A stretch of 36,262 nt of DNA from DASSJF01 sp035280345 (lineage in GTDB: Bacteria > Sysuimicrobiota > Sysuimicrobiia > Sysuimicrobiales > Segetimicrobiaceae), in assembly GCA_035280345.1 (NCBI GenBank), contig DATEGA010000091.1, forward strand, positions 1-36,262, written 5' to 3'. Made by a program: the position numbers and the translations under genes. How positions within the stretch are numbered: position 1 is the first letter of the stretch; each line of letters opens with the position of its first letter. This document shows, one piece after another, positions 1 through 6,984 of the stretch. A model generated the notes under the pieces. That model made no database searches, was not told the origin of the DNA, and saw only the letters and a program-made list of their open reading frames with translations.

Positions 1-279
1 GTCGGGGAGATCGTCGGCGACAAAAGTCCCCGCGCCGCGCCGGCCGGCAAGGTAGCCTTCGGCCGCCAGCTGTTCCAATGCGAGCACCGCGGTGGTGCGC
101 GACACGCGGAGGTCGTCCGCGAGGACGCGTGAGGACGGCAGCCGCGCCCCCGGCGCGAGCACCCCGGTGAGGATCGCGCGGCGGATATCCCGGTAGATCT
201 GCTGCTGGAGCGTCCCGGCCGCTCGGCCGCTAATCCGGACAAGCAGGTTGGCGACCGCGGCTCGGGCGGGCGTGCTCAC
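1..279 (-). CDS. MocR/GntR-family transcriptional regulator, N-terminal part (runs off left edge)
   Basis: The first 93 codons are visible; the rest lies beyond the window. They form a winged helix-turn-helix typical of GntR and especially MocR proteins: the stretch LQQQIYRDIRRAIL, then PGARLPSSRVLADDL, then SRTTAVLALEQLAAEGYL and GAGTFVADD. MocR proteins carry this domain before a long aminotransferase-like PLP-binding domain, which would start just outside the window. The GTG start at 279 is preceded by GAGG at a suitable distance. The gene is divergent from the YjeH-type exporter at 432. The intergenic region holds repeats that look like operators, so autoregulation and control of the exporter are plausible. 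A short FadR or GntR sub-family member cannot be excluded because the effector domain is not seen. Confidence 0.85.
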   Translation of the reverse strand, partial: MSTPARAAVANLLVRISGRAAGTLQQQIYRDIRRAILTGVLAPGARLPSSRVLADDLRVSRTTAVLALEQLAAEGYLAGRRGAGTFVADDLPD

Positions 280-295
280 AGCCACGCCTCATGGT

Positions 296-334
296 GGTAT
301 GAGATCAACCTGCTTCTCACTGTTTGATCATACC
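296..334. promoter_or_regulatory. Imperfect inverted repeat, possible operator
   Basis: GGTATGAGATCAA (296-308) faces TTTGATCATACC (323-334), which reads GGTATGATCAAA on the other strand. The arms share GGTATGA and TCAA and are centred about two helical turns apart. The repeat lies just upstream of the MocR-type regulator start, so it could be its autoregulatory site. This is inference from position and symmetry. Confidence 0.4.
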
Positions 335-360
335 GGTTTTGCGGCCGCACAGGCGGCGCC

Positions 361-396
361 AAAGTGGCCTTATCGGTCGCACCACAAGTGGCTCTT
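361..396 (+). promoter_or_regulatory. Direct repeat AAGTGGC, likely MocR-type operator
   Basis: AAAGTGGCCTTA (361-372) and CAAGTGGCTCTT (385-396) repeat the core AAGTGGC in the same orientation 24 bp apart, about two helical turns. MocR regulators commonly bind direct repeats. The core also resembles, from memory, the AAAGTGG-(T)-CTA motif reported for corynebacterial PdxR. The second copy overlaps the proposed -35 of the exporter gene, which suits a repressor or a class II activator. Confidence 0.5.
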
Positions 397-423
397 CACC
401 GACCCGGGAGCCCCCGCGATAAT
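395..423 (+). promoter_or_regulatory. Putative promoter of the yjeH-like gene, leaderless
   Basis: TTCACC (395-400) and GATAAT (418-423) are separated by 17 bp. The -10 differs from TATAAT by one base. Transcription would start at about 430-432, which is the ATG itself, and no Shine-Dalgarno sequence is present, so the mRNA would be leaderless. Confidence 0.45.
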
Positions 424-431
424 TCCGCCTG

Positions 432-1694
432 ATGAGATACCGGCTCGGGTTGTGGCAGGGCGTGGCGCTCTATGTCGGGGCGGTCCTCGGCACCGGCATT
501 CTGGTGCTGCCGGCGATCGCCGCGGAGACGGCGGGGCCGGCGTCTGTGGTTGCTTGGCTCGGACTTGTCCTGCTGTCCGTGCCGCTCGCGCTCGCCTACG
601 CGGCGCTGTCTCGCGAACGACCGGATGCGGCCGGCTTTTCCGGCGCGGTCGAGCGCGCGTTCGGCGCGCGCTGGGGCGGTGCGGCCGGGTGGATCTTCCT
701 CGCTCAGGTACCGACCGGCACGGTCGTCGCCGCGCTCATCGCCGGCCAGTACGCCGCGAGCCTCGTCGGGGGCGGACGGGAGGCGAGCTTCGCGCTCGGC
801 ACCGGGCTCGTCGGGCTCGCCTTCGTCCTGAACGCCGCCGGCCTGCGGGTCAGCGCGCGCGCACAGCTCTGTGCCGTCGGTGCCATCGCCGCGGGCATGA
901 TCCTGGTCGTGGCGCGTACGCTCGGCCGCGTCGAACTGTCGGCGTTCGTGCCGTTCGCGCCGCACGGCGGCGTCGCGGTCGGCGCGGCCGCGCTCCAATT
1001 GTTCTGGGCGTTCGTCGGCTGGGAGGCGATCACGCCGCTCGCGGCGGATTTCGAGCATCCTCGCGATATCTCGCGGGCCAGCGTGGTCGCCGTCATCGTG
1101 GTAGGACTGCTGTACGTGTCGCTCGCGATCGCCACGATCGGCACAAGCGCCTACGGGCGCGCACTCGGCGGAGCAGCCCCGCTCGTCTCGATGGCGGCTT
1201 CGGCGTTCGGACCGGCCGCCGCCCTGCTGGTCGGCGCGGCAGGGTTTGTCCTGTCGTTCGCACCCCTGAACGCGTACACGGCCGGCATCAGCCGGCTCAT
1301 CTGCGCGCTGGCCCAGCGCCGGCAGCTCCCGGCCTGGCTCGGCGAGGCGGCCCCATCGGGCACGCCGCTTCGCGCCCTCGCGGTCCTCGGCGCGTTCTGT
1401 GCCGCCGCCGCCGCGACCGCGTACATCGCCGGCTGGAAGCTCGCCGACCTGCTGCCGCTGTCGACGTCGTCGTTCATCGCGACCTACGTCCTTTCGATGG
1501 CCGCGGCGGTCCGGCTGCTCCGCCCGCCGCTCCGGTACGCGGCCGCCGTCGCGTTTCTGGCCTGCGTCGTGGTGCTGCTATTTTCCGGCGCGCTGCTGGC
1601 GTGGGTGGCCGCGGTCGCCGCCGCCTCGCTTGGGTACCAGTGGATCGTGGCGCCGCGAACCGCCTCGCCGTCGACGGCGCACGCCGCGGATTGA
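432..1694 (+). CDS. yjeH: APC-family amino-acid exporter, YjeH type
   Basis: The 420-residue product matches the length and sequence pattern of E. coli YjeH, an inner-membrane exporter of methionine and branched-chain amino acids in the APC superfamily. It starts with LGLWQGVALYVGAVLGTGIL, the unwound TM1 glycine motif of APC transporters. FWAFVGWEAITPLAADFEHP later corresponds to the YjeH stretch FWCFVGLEAFAHLASEF. Eleven or twelve hydrophobic segments span the protein. The ATG at 432 was chosen because homology begins immediately and a -10 box lies eight bases before it. The divergent MocR-type regulator is its probable controller, responding perhaps to an amino acid or PLP adduct. The substrate is not determined by sequence; another hydrophobic amino acid is possible. 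Confidence 0.82.
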   Translation: MRYRLGLWQGVALYVGAVLGTGILVLPAIAAETAGPASVVAWLGLVLLSVPLALAYAALSRERPDAAGFSGAVERAFGARWGGAAGWIFLAQVPTGTVVAALIAGQYAASLVGGGREASFALGTGLVGLAFVLNAAGLRVSARAQLCAVGAIAAGMILVVARTLGRVELSAFVPFAPHGGVAVGAAALQLFWAFVGWEAITPLAADFEHPRDISRASVVAVIVVGLLYVSLAIATIGTSAYGRALGGAAPLVSMAASAFGPAAALLVGAAGFVLSFAPLNAYTAGISRLICALAQRRQLPAWLGEAAPSGTPLRALAVLGAFCAAAAATAYIAGWKLADLLPLSTSSFIATYVLSMAAAVRLLRPPLRYAAAVAFLACVVVLLFSGALLAWVAAVAAASLGYQWIVAPRTASPSTAHAAD

Positions 1695-1754
1695 GGCCGC
1701 GCCGCCCCGAGTGACACGGAAGGGGACGGACGCCCGGGAGCCAAACAACCTGCT

Positions 1755-2417
1755 GTGCCTGAACAAGTGCTCGTCGTCCCCCGCGCCCGGCTCTTTCCGG
1801 ACGGAGGCTTCTACGGTTTCAAGCGAGAGGGGCTCTCCGAGTACCTAGCCGCCATCGCCGGCCACGCGTTTTTCGCGCGGCGCGATCAAGTCGAAGACGA
1901 CCCGTCGCTGAAGCAAATCATCCCCTACTCCGTCGTGCGCCACGATGCGCAGATCTTCCTCGTGGGGCGCACACGCCGCGGATCCGAGACCCGGCTTCGC
2001 GAGAAACTGTCGATCGGGCTCGGCGGTCACATCAACCCGGTCGACAATCAGCCCGAGCTCTTCCCCGGCGCGCCGGCCGGAACGGCGATCGAGACCGGCG
2101 CGCGCGTGAACGAAGGGGAATCGGCCGGCACGCTCGTCGACGCGGCGATGGCGCGGGAGTTGGCGGAGGAAGTCGCGCTGCCGGCGGGCTGGCGCGCGCG
2201 GCCCGTCGGCGTGCTGAACGACGACGTCGAACCCGTCGGGCGCGTCCACTTCGGGCTCGTCTACGTCGCCGACGTCCCCTCCCCCGACGTCCGCATCCGC
2301 GAGACGACGAAGCTGACGGGCGCGTTCGCGACGATGGCCGAGGTCAGGAACGCCTACCCCCGCCTCGAGTCGTGGTCCCAGTTCATCCTGGACGGGGTGG
2401 ATCTGCTCGAGGCCTGA
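1755..2417 (+). CDS. NUDIX-family hydrolase (COG4112-like)
   Basis: The 220-residue protein resembles the predicted phosphoesterase branch of the NUDIX superfamily. A beta-strand region with LSIGLGGHIN near residue 92 precedes a NUDIX-like helix carrying RELAEEVALP near residues 136-145, which supplies the REUxEE metal-binding core. The first glutamate of a strict NUDIX box is not at canonical spacing; an insertion of roughly 25 residues lies between GGHIN and the helix. These enzymes hydrolyse a nucleoside diphosphate linked to another moiety; the substrate here is unknown. The GTG start at 1755 lacks a clear ribosome-binding site, so a start a few codons downstream is possible. The stop is one base before the next gene, a DNA glycosylase, so the two are probably translated together. 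Confidence 0.75.
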   Translation: MPEQVLVVPRARLFPDGGFYGFKREGLSEYLAAIAGHAFFARRDQVEDDPSLKQIIPYSVVRHDAQIFLVGRTRRGSETRLREKLSIGLGGHINPVDNQPELFPGAPAGTAIETGARVNEGESAGTLVDAAMARELAEEVALPAGWRARPVGVLNDDVEPVGRVHFGLVYVADVPSPDVRIRETTKLTGAFATMAEVRNAYPRLESWSQFILDGVDLLEA

Positions 2418-2418
2418 C

Positions 2419-3273
2419 GTGACCGCGCTCCTCACCGACACCGGCGGCGTCGACCTGCGCCGCACCCTCGAGTCCGGCCAGGCGTTCCGGTGGCGGTGGG
2501 AGGAGGGCGCGGGGCGGATGGCCGCCGGCGTCGTCGGCCGCCGTATCGTGCGGCTGTCGCAGAACGGCCGGGGCATCCGGCTGGAATCTCCCGGCACCCC
2601 AGACGCGCGCGACGCGATCCGCCGCTATCTCGGCGTGCTGCCGCGCCGCGTCCATCCGCGGCGGGCCGAAGCCGCGCTCGCTGCGGATCCGGTGCTTGCG
2701 CGCGTGCTACCCCACACCGCCGGCATCTCGCTGCTCGCGCAGGATCCGTGGGAAGTGCTCATCTCCTTCATCGTCTCGCAGAACAACAACATCCCGAAGA
2801 TCAAGCGGTCGATCGACGGGCTCTCCCGCGCCCTCGGGGAGCCCCTCGAGGAGGGGGCGTTCGCCTTTCCCGCGCCGGAGCGGATCGCCTCGGCCTCCAC
2901 CCGCACGCTGGCGGCCTGCGCACTCGGGTACCGCGTCCCGTACGTCCGGACCGCGGCCCGGCTCGTCGCGGACAGACGGCTCGATCTCGCCGCGCTGTCG
3001 CGCGCGGACCATGAGAGCGCGCGATCGGCTTTGCTCGAGGTTCCGGGCATCGGCGAGAAGGTCGGCGACTGCATTCTGCTGTTCGGCCTCGGCCATCACG
3101 CGGCGTTTCCGGTCGACGTCTGGGTCCGCCGCGCGGTTGAGCGCCTGTATTTTCGCGGCCGTTCGCGGCGCCTACGGGAGATTCAGGCGTTCGCGCGGGA
3201 TCGGTTCGGCCCGCTCGCCGGATACGCGCAGCAACACTTGTTCGCGTACGCGCGCGCCCACCTCGGAAACTAA
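2419..3273 (+). CDS. ogg: 8-oxoguanine DNA glycosylase, OGG1-like HhH-GPD family
   Basis: This 284-residue protein should excise oxidised purines, chiefly 8-oxoguanine opposite cytosine, and cut the strand by beta-lyase action. It has an N-terminal TBP-like domain starting VDLRRTLESGQAFRW, an OGG1-type stretch FIVSQNNNIPKIK, and the helix-hairpin-helix VPGIGEKVGDCI. That motif carries the expected Schiff-base lysine at residue 214, and PVDVW supplies the catalytic aspartate at residue 233. The 19-residue spacing equals that of K249 and D268 in human OGG1. There is no MutY-type iron-sulfur cluster. The GTG start is one base after the NUDIX stop. An alkylbase glycosylase (AlkA type) is less likely given the SQNNN motif. 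Confidence 0.87.
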   Translation: MTALLTDTGGVDLRRTLESGQAFRWRWEEGAGRMAAGVVGRRIVRLSQNGRGIRLESPGTPDARDAIRRYLGVLPRRVHPRRAEAALAADPVLARVLPHTAGISLLAQDPWEVLISFIVSQNNNIPKIKRSIDGLSRALGEPLEEGAFAFPAPERIASASTRTLAACALGYRVPYVRTAARLVADRRLDLAALSRADHESARSALLEVPGIGEKVGDCILLFGLGHHAAFPVDVWVRRAVERLYFRGRSRRLREIQAFARDRFGPLAGYAQQHLFAYARAHLGN

Positions 3274-3403
3274 AAGCGGGCTGCCGCGGCGGTCCGACCA
3301 CTGTCCGCCGGGACAGGCCACCGCCCGGCCGGTGGGCCGATGACGGACGGTGTTCCGCGTCGTAGCCTGTAAGCGGGAACGATCTGTGAAGGAGGATGCT
3401 CTC

Positions 3404-4057
3404 ATGTCCATTCGCGGCGCGGGCAGGACGATCAAGACGACGGTTTCGGCCTGGGACGGCATCGCCGCCCACCCGCATCGGTTCGGCGGGACGGAGTTCC
3501 GCCTCGGCCGCCGGGAGATCGGCCACGTCCACGGCGACGGGCTGGTCGACATCCCGTTCCCCACGAAAGTGCGCAACGAAATCGTCGCAGCCGGGCAGGC
3601 ACAGCCGCATCACGTCCTGCCGGGGAGCGGCTGGGTCAGCGTCTACCTCCGGGAGCCGGAGGACGTCGAGCGGGCAACTGCGCTGCTGCGGCGCTCCTAC
3701 GAGATCGCAGCCCGGCAGCAGCACGCGAGAACCGCCGCCGGTGAGGCCACGCGGCCGGCCCGATCGGGCACCCGCCTCGGGGAGGAAGCCTGTGATCCAC
3801 CAGTTACGGATATACGAGATCTTCGGGCGGAACAAACCGGCGTTCCACGCGCGGTTCCGCGACCATGCCGCGCGCCTCATGCGCACGTACGGTTTCGACA
3901 TCGTCGCGATGTGGGAAACGACGACGCCGCGGCGGACGGAGTTCGTCTACCTGCTGGCGTGGCCGGACGAAGGGACGAAAACCGCGGCGTGGGCCGCGTT
4001 CATGGCGGACGAGGAATGGAAACAGATCAAGCGCGTGACCGGCGCCGCGCACGGTGA
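3404..4057 (+). CDS. Luciferase-domain (DUF5519-like) protein, probably frameshifted near its 3' end
   Basis: GGAGG (3391-3395) sits just before the ATG at 3404. Residues 1-105 match small proteins annotated as luciferase domain-containing: HPHRFGGTEFRLGRREIGHV, then DIPFPTKVRNEI and HHVLPGSGWVSVYLREPEDV, then a final helix. Their function is not established. The open frame continues to 4055-4057 through about 115 residues of Arg-, Pro- and Ala-rich sequence. That tail overlaps the next gene, at 3792, by 266 bases and looks out of frame. One missing base in the G4 run at 3779-3782 would bring the TGA at 3793-3795 into frame, giving a protein of about 130 residues and a GTGA overlap with the downstream start. 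The true end is therefore probably near 3795. Confidence 0.6.
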   Translation: MSIRGAGRTIKTTVSAWDGIAAHPHRFGGTEFRLGRREIGHVHGDGLVDIPFPTKVRNEIVAAGQAQPHHVLPGSGWVSVYLREPEDVERATALLRRSYEIAARQQHARTAAGEATRPARSGTRLGEEACDPPVTDIRDLRAEQTGVPRAVPRPCRAPHAHVRFRHRRDVGNDDAAADGVRLPAGVAGRRDENRGVGRVHGGRGMETDQARDRRRAR

Positions 4058-4130
4058 CCTGGTCGGGGAGATCGAAGACCGCCTGCTCGTCCCGGTCGAG
4101 TACTCGCCCAGGACGCTCGTCCCCTCGTAA
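3792..4130 (+). CDS. NIPSNAP-family protein
   Basis: The 112-residue product begins VIHQLRIYEIF, the hallmark opening of NIPSNAP dimeric alpha/beta-barrel proteins. FHARFRDHAARLMRTYGF follows, then WETTTPRRTEFVYLLAWPDE and WAAFMADEEWKQI, all in the expected order for one ferredoxin-like barrel domain. The GTG start at 3792 has a strong GGGGAGGA six bases upstream and is placed where homology begins. Longer in-frame starts exist but add out-of-frame-looking residues. The molecular function of bacterial NIPSNAP proteins is mostly unknown. Pairing with the upstream luciferase-domain gene suggests a two-gene operon. A second, weaker member of the same fold lies at 32108-32440. Confidence 0.85.
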   Translation: MIHQLRIYEIFGRNKPAFHARFRDHAARLMRTYGFDIVAMWETTTPRRTEFVYLLAWPDEGTKTAAWAAFMADEEWKQIKRVTGAAHGDLVGEIEDRLLVPVEYSPRTLVPS

Positions 4131-4145
4131 CCGCCGGCGGGCGCC

Positions 4146-5195
4146 TCAGCCGACGACCGTGATCTCCCCGCTCCCCGGGCCGGCGACCTCGCCGATCACC
4201 GCGGCCACGGCCTGACCGCCCGTCCGAACCGCCGCGACGAGCGCCTCACATCGCACCTCGGGGACGGCGATCAAGAGGCCGCCGGAAGTTTGCGCGTCGC
4301 ACAATAGAATTTGCGCGTCCTCCTCGACGCCGTCCCAAGAGACAAGATCGCGAAGCGATTCGCGATTCCGCTCAGTCCCGCCCGGAATCGCGCGGGCCTT
4401 CACAAGCGGCCACGCGGCCTCGATGATCGGCACGTCGCGGAGCCGGACCCGCGCCGTAACCCCGGACGCCCGCGTCATCTCCGCAAGGTGGCCGAGCAGG
4501 CCGTACCCCGTGATGTCGGTCGCCGAGGAAACGCCGACCTTCGCCATCGCCTCGGCCGCCGGCCGGTTGAGCGCCGCCATGATCCTAACCGCCTCACCGA
4601 TCGCCGCCTCGTCCGCTTTGCCCTGCTTGAGGGCGGTCGTGACGATGCCGAGGCCGAGGGGCTTGGTCAACACAAGGCGGTCGCCGGGACGGGCCGTGGC
4701 GTTGGTGATCACGCGGGCCGGATGCACGAATCCCGTCACCGCCAGACCGTACTTCGGCTCGGGGTCGTCGATCGTGTGGCCCCCGATGATCGTGACGCCG
4801 GCCTCCGCGCACTTGTCCGCGCCGCCTTTCAAGATTTCGCCCAGCACCTCGAGCGGCAGCTTGTTGCGCGGGAACCCGGCGAAATTCAGGGCGAGCCGCG
4901 GCCGCCCGCCCATGGCGTAGACGTCGCTCAGCGCGTTCGCCGCCGCGATCGCACCGAACCAGTATGGGTCGTCGACGATCGGCGTAAAGATGTCGACCGT
5001 CTGGACCAGCGCGAGATCGGGCCCAAGCCGAAACACCCCGGCGTCGTCCGCAGTACTGGTGCCCACGAGGACGTCGGGGTCGGTGATCGGTGGCAGGTAG
5101 CGCAGAACCTGCGCTAGGTCCGTCGGACTCAGCTTGGACGCTCAGCCCGCGCAGGCCACCATGCTGGTAAGCCGGATGCGGTCGCGGCCGTTCAT
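4146..5195 (-). CDS. selD: Selenophosphate synthase with selenocysteine at residue 18 (UGA read-through)
   Basis: SelD makes selenophosphate from selenide and ATP for tRNA-Sec and selenouridine synthesis. A plain stop-to-stop reading gives only 306 residues from 5066. Extending upstream in the same frame passes one TGA at 5144-5142 and reaches an ATG at 5195, for 349 residues, the family length. The N-terminus reads RLTSMVACAG-U-ASK, the known catalytic motif in which Cys or Sec precedes the ATP-contacting lysine. Downstream come DDAGVF, VQTVDIFTPIVDDPYWFG, ANALSDVYAMGG, GGHTIDDPEPKYGLAVTG and ATDITGYGLLGHL, all SelD signatures. A hairpin 11 bases past the UGA fits a bacterial SECIS. The gene is divergent from a LysR regulator. 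The genome must also encode SelA, SelB and tRNA-Sec if this protein is made. Confidence 0.95.
5113..5133 (-). other. Candidate SECIS element of selD
   Basis: Reading the minus strand, GCTGAGTCC (5133-5125), a GAC loop (5124-5122) and GGACCTAGC (5121-5113) form a nine-position stem with one G-U pair and one A-C mismatch. The apical loop begins about 20 bases from the U of the UGA, inside the window known for bacterial SECIS elements bound by SelB. Pairing was judged by eye. Confidence 0.65.
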
Positions 5196-5205
5196 GGCGC
5201 CTCAA

Positions 5206-5234
5206 TTGTAGCACGTGCCTGTCGCTGTTATAGT
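5206..5234 (+). promoter_or_regulatory. Promoter of the lysR gene, overlapping a selD -10 on the other strand
   Basis: TTGTAG (5206-5211), a 17-bp spacer and TATAGT (5229-5234) make a good sigma-70 promoter for the LysR gene at 5250. On the minus strand the same bases 5211-5206 read TACAAT, a -10 candidate for selD. The two transcripts would thus compete for overlapping polymerase sites, the usual geometry for LysR control of a divergent target. Confidence 0.5.
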
Positions 5235-5249
5235 AGCGCGTGAGGCCCG

Positions 5250-6182
5250 ATGTCGATCAATGTCCATCTGCTGAAGATCTTTCACGCGGTCGCGCGCTCC
5301 GGCAGCTTTTCGCGCGCGGCGTCTGAGCTCGCGATCAGTCAGCCGTCGGTCAGCATTCAGGTCGGCGAGTTGGAGCGGCAGCTCGGGGTGGAGCTGTTCG
5401 AGCCGGCGGGCAAGTCAGTGCGCCTCACCGAGGCGGGGCGGATCTGCTTCGACTACGCCGGCCGGATCCTTGCGCTCATGGACGAGGCGCAGCGTGCGAT
5501 GGACGAGGTCAAGGGGCTGGGCCGGGGGCGTCTCCTGATCGGTGCGACCCAGACCCCCGGCACGTACATGCTGCCGGCCATCCTCGGCCGGCTGAAGCAC
5601 GAGTATCCGCGGCTCGAGATTGCGCTGCGGATCGACGAGCCGCGGAAGATCCACGAGATGGTGCGGCGCCAGGAGCTCGACCTCGCAGTCACCGGCTGGC
5701 GCATCGCCCTTCCCCAACTCGAGGCGATCCGCATTGGGGACGACGAGATGGTCCTGATCGTCGCGGCCTCCCACCGGCTGGCGGACCTCCCGGAGGTCGC
5801 CGTGTCCGATCTGTCGCGCGAGCCGTTCATCATGCGGGAGCGCGGGTCGGGCAGCCGGGAACTCGTCGACGACGCGCTGCACCGCGCGGGGGTCTACGTC
5901 ACGCCGACGCTCGAGCTCGAGAGCGTCGACGCGGTCAAACAGGCGGTCGCGGCCAACCTCGGGGTGGCCTTCCTGTCGAAAACCGCGGTCGAGCTCGAGG
6001 TCGCCACGGCACGCCTACGCATTGTGCCGGTGCGGGACTTCAAGGTCGAGCGGACGATCTGGCTCGTCCGCCACCGCGACCGCCAACTCCCGAAGGCGGC
6101 GCAGGCGTTCATCGCGGTAGTCACGCTGCCGGGGGGCCTGCAGGCGGCGGCCGGCGCGCCGCTCTCGGAAGAACCGGCCTAA
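5250..6182 (+). CDS. LysR-family transcriptional regulator divergent from selD
   Basis: The 310-residue protein has the standard LysR layout. The N-terminal winged HTH (residues about 4-62) contains FHAVARSGSFSRAASELAIS, QPSVSIQVGELERQLG and VRLTEAG. The periplasmic-binding-like effector domain follows from about residue 90 (GRLLIGATQTPGTYMLP) to the end. GTGAGG lies just before the ATG. The family is closest in style to CysB/CysL-type and selenium-metabolism-associated LysR proteins, but I cannot settle the subgroup by eye. Its back-to-back position with selD and the shared promoter region suggest that it controls selD, perhaps in response to a selenium or sulfur compound. That link is inference from position. 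Confidence 0.85.
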   Translation: MSINVHLLKIFHAVARSGSFSRAASELAISQPSVSIQVGELERQLGVELFEPAGKSVRLTEAGRICFDYAGRILALMDEAQRAMDEVKGLGRGRLLIGATQTPGTYMLPAILGRLKHEYPRLEIALRIDEPRKIHEMVRRQELDLAVTGWRIALPQLEAIRIGDDEMVLIVAASHRLADLPEVAVSDLSREPFIMRERGSGSRELVDDALHRAGVYVTPTLELESVDAVKQAVAANLGVAFLSKTAVELEVATARLRIVPVRDFKVERTIWLVRHRDRQLPKAAQAFIAVVTLPGGLQAAAGAPLSEEPA

Positions 6183-6229
6183 GGCTTTTCAGCTGCTACC
6201 GGGCCGCGATGTCCTGGCCCTAACGCGGT

Positions 6230-6946
6230 CTACTCGTAGAATGCGGGCGCCTTTCTCAACTTCTTCCACTCTTCCGGGTCGTGGCCGTAGACGATCAGCG
6301 CGACCCGCTCCTTCGTCGCGAGGTCGACGAGTTTCCGTGTGCTGACCCGGGTGCCCGCCTCGTCCAGATCGAACGGCCCCATCGGCCGGTTCTCCGGCGT
6401 ATGGTCGCCGAGCGCGCGGGAGATCGCATCGATCGCGAGCAGCACCGGACCGGTCTTCGGCAGGCGCACGAGCACTGACTGATGTCCCGGGACATGGCCG
6501 CTCGTCTCGATCAGCTCGACGCCCGGCACGAGCGTCGCATCGCCGTCGACGAGCCGGTAGCGGAGGCGAGGATCATCCCACTGGTCGCGCGTGCCGGCAA
6601 AGCGCGGATGCCCGCCCTTCGCGGCTTCGTAGTGGCGGCGCTGCACCACGACCTCCGCGGCCGGGAACGCCGCGAGGCTCCCCGCGTGATCGCCGTCGAA
6701 GTGCGTGGCGACCAGGTAGCGGATGTTCTCCGGCCGGATGCCGAGACGCGCGAGTTGATTGACGACGAGATCGTCGTCCGTGATCCGCGCACCCTGATGA
6801 TCCGGACGCCGGCTCGCCTCGACCATCTTCGGACCGAAGCCCGTATCGATCAGGATATTGGATCCGTCCTCGGTCTGGATCACGTATCCGGGATAGGGAC
6901 TGCCACTTACCGGGTGGACGCCGAGCTGCAGGATGTAGAGTCGCAT
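6230..6946 (-). CDS. MBL-fold hydrolase of the N-acyl homoserine lactonase family
   Basis: The 238-residue enzyme has the AiiA/AttM-like metallo-beta-lactamase fold. MRLYILQLG and PYPGYVIQTEDGSNILIDTG open it. The metal-site motif ATHFDGDHAG follows near residue 100, then GHVPGHQSVL, the bridging Asp in VLLAIDAI, and the last His in VYGHDPEEW. The motif reads H-x-D-x-D-H, so the second histidine of the usual HxHxDH is Asp. Family members open lactone rings, including quorum-sensing signals. It lies 72 bases downstream of a Baeyer-Villiger monooxygenase on the same strand, so hydrolysis of a lactone or ester made by that enzyme is a reasonable guess. True AHL activity is not proven. Confidence 0.8.
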   Translation of the reverse strand: MRLYILQLGVHPVSGSPYPGYVIQTEDGSNILIDTGFGPKMVEASRRPDHQGARITDDDLVVNQLARLGIRPENIRYLVATHFDGDHAGSLAAFPAAEVVVQRRHYEAAKGGHPRFAGTRDQWDDPRLRYRLVDGDATLVPGVELIETSGHVPGHQSVLVRLPKTGPVLLAIDAISRALGDHTPENRPMGPFDLDEAGTRVSTRKLVDLATKERVALIVYGHDPEEWKKLRKAPAFYE

Positions 6947-6984
6947 GGAGATCCCTTCTCGCTGTCCCCCGCGCCTCCTGGTCG

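Noticed and set aside
248..1714. 488-codon open frame on the plus strand
   Set aside because: It overlaps the exporter in another frame and is mostly Arg/Gly/Ala; the YjeH frame has continuous homology.
6201..6220. GGGCC / GGCCC inverted repeat as terminator between lysR and the lactonase gene
   Set aside because: The stem is only five base pairs with a ten-base loop and no T run, too weak to call.
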